A stretch of 64,000 nt of DNA, taken from JAABVY01 sp964627935. Its GTDB lineage: Bacteria; Zixibacteria; MSB-5A5; JAABVY01. Under the pieces are notes generated by a model. That model was given only the letters and a program-made list of their open reading frames with translations, was not told where the DNA came from and did no database searches. Position 1 is the stretch's first letter, and each line of letters starts with the position of its first letter. The stretch covers positions 62,001-126,000 of the forward strand of contig CAZVLB010000013.1 of NCBI GenBank assembly GCA_964627935.1, written 5' to 3'. The translations under genes and the position numbers were made by a program. Shown in pieces: positions 63,267 to 64,000 of this stretch.

Positions 63267-64000
63267 ATGAAGGGTTTTAGCAGACATATTACGGTGATTT
63301 TGCTTCTGGCGGCCCTGTTTCTGGCAGGCTGCGGCCCCAAGCCCGAGGTGATCACAGAGGATCTTACCCCGGCCGAGAAACGGATCGAACCGATTCCGCC
63401 GGTGGCCTTTTATCATTATATGTCGGGCGTGATTGCGGAGCTAGAGGAGAATTACGAGCTGGCCGCCAACTACTATCAGAATGCGCTCAGCCATGCGCCG
63501 GAAAGCTATGATATCCGTGTCTCGCTGGCCAATATCCTGATGGGCATGCGCCGCCATGCCGAGGCCTGGCAGGTGCTTAAACCGCTTGAAAATATGTACG
63601 CCGAAGCGGTGCTCCTGAAAGCTGACTGCCAGAGATCCCTGGGCAACTGGCCGGAAGCAGTCAAATATTACGAGCTGTCCGCCAAGCTGGCTCCGAATGA
63701 GATGTCGCCCTACTGGTACCTGGGCAATTATTATCGTCAGGTGGGTGAATACGAGAAGTCGATTCATAATTACGAACGGCTTTCACGTTTGAACAACAGC
63801 CCGCAGGTTTTAAACGATCTGGCGCTATTGTATCTTCATACCGGTGATTCGTCAGCCGCTATAGAAACATACAAGTATTCCATTTCATCCGATCCCAGTA
63901 CCGGAAATCGTGATGCATATATAAATATGGGACGGATACTTTCGGATCAGGGCAAAAAAGAGGAAGCGCAGGCGGTGCTGAATGAATATATAGCGCAGGC
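63267..64000 (+). CDS. TPR-repeat lipoprotein (runs off the window)
   Basis: ATG 63267 opens a lipoprotein signal ending LFLAGC (Cys22). At least 244 codons are present and the frame is open at the window edge. TPR units begin near residue 60 (YELAANYYQNALSHAPESYD; WPEAVKYYELSAKLAPNEMS; YEKSIHNYERLSRLNNSPQV; SSAAIETYKYSISSDPSTGN). Lipid-anchored TPR proteins act as scaffolds in envelope assembly or secretion; no specific role can be given without the C-terminus. Confidence 0.85.
   Translation, partial: MKGFSRHITVILLLAALFLAGCGPKPEVITEDLTPAEKRIEPIPPVAFYHYMSGVIAELEENYELAANYYQNALSHAPESYDIRVSLANILMGMRRHAEAWQVLKPLENMYAEAVLLKADCQRSLGNWPEAVKYYELSAKLAPNEMSPYWYLGNYYRQVGEYEKSIHNYERLSRLNNSPQVLNDLALLYLHTGDSSAAIETYKYSISSDPSTGNRDAYINMGRILSDQGKKEEAQAVLNEYIAQ

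Overview
The window reads as a chromosomal segment of a Gram-negative bacterium of the Fibrobacteres-Chlorobi-Bacteroidetes (FCB) superphylum, most like candidate phylum Zixibacteria. The signs are: secreted proteins ending in FlgD/type IX-like sorting domains (YPNPFN ... SGVYFYRL ... KMxxLK), dockerin pairs of the form VSDAVxIxNYVF, a gingipain-family (C25) peptidase, many outer-membrane beta-barrels, a YtxJ-type bacilliredoxin, a 31-residue COX24-like ribosomal protein and a PEP-CTERM protein. The taxon is an inference from gene content only. I saw no tRNA, rRNA, CRISPR array, integrase or transposase gene.

Layout. 0-2.6 kb: three tandem paralogous beta-barrel genes. 2.6-4.8 kb: hairpin repeats, then overlapping yebC-ruvC-ruvA. 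4.8-9.8 kb: two large secreted proteins, one with a sorting domain, one Cys-rich with dockerins. 10-16.2 kb: a HEAT-repeat protein, a chimeric protease-like/propeller/BamA-like barrel protein and a translationally coupled BamB-like lipoprotein. 16.2-24.7 kb: a chaperone block (hsp20, dnaK, fmdB-like, a truncated-type J protein, dnaJ, clpB) broken by two repeat-rich gaps. 24.7-25.1 kb: a reverse-strand PEP-CTERM gene with a textbook sigma-54 promoter. 25.5-31.9 kb: a three-gene module (phage gpD/VgrG-like spike hub, metzincin-like protease with a peptidoglycan-binding domain, unknown protein), none with a signal peptide, directly coupled to xseA-xseB-ispA. 34.4-44.5 kb: nadK, a subtilisin-family secreted protease, another sorting-domain protein, a small exported protein, lapA-lapB and a SPOR protein. 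44.7-50 kb: mutS-mutL-miaA. 50-54.3 kb: LysM lytic transglycosylase, sppA, a zinc ribbon, HU and the mini ribosomal protein. 54.3-59.5 kb (reverse): C25 peptidase with dockerins. 59.9-64 kb: ytxJ, two reverse-strand barrels, tyrS and a partial TPR lipoprotein.

How it works together. Housekeeping runs (recombination and mismatch repair, protein folding, isoprenoid/NADP synthesis, LPS assembly control) alternate with surface-protein genes. Three C-terminal signal types occur side by side (FlgD/T9SS-like, dockerin, PEP-CTERM), which implies several surface-anchoring routes whose machinery lies outside the window. The most unusual items are the orphan contractile-injection-like module at 25.5-31.9 kb, the sigma-54 promoter of the PEP-CTERM gene, the BamA-like chimera with its BamB-like partner, and a family of nested double-hairpin repeats whose arms differ between copies but stay self-complementary.
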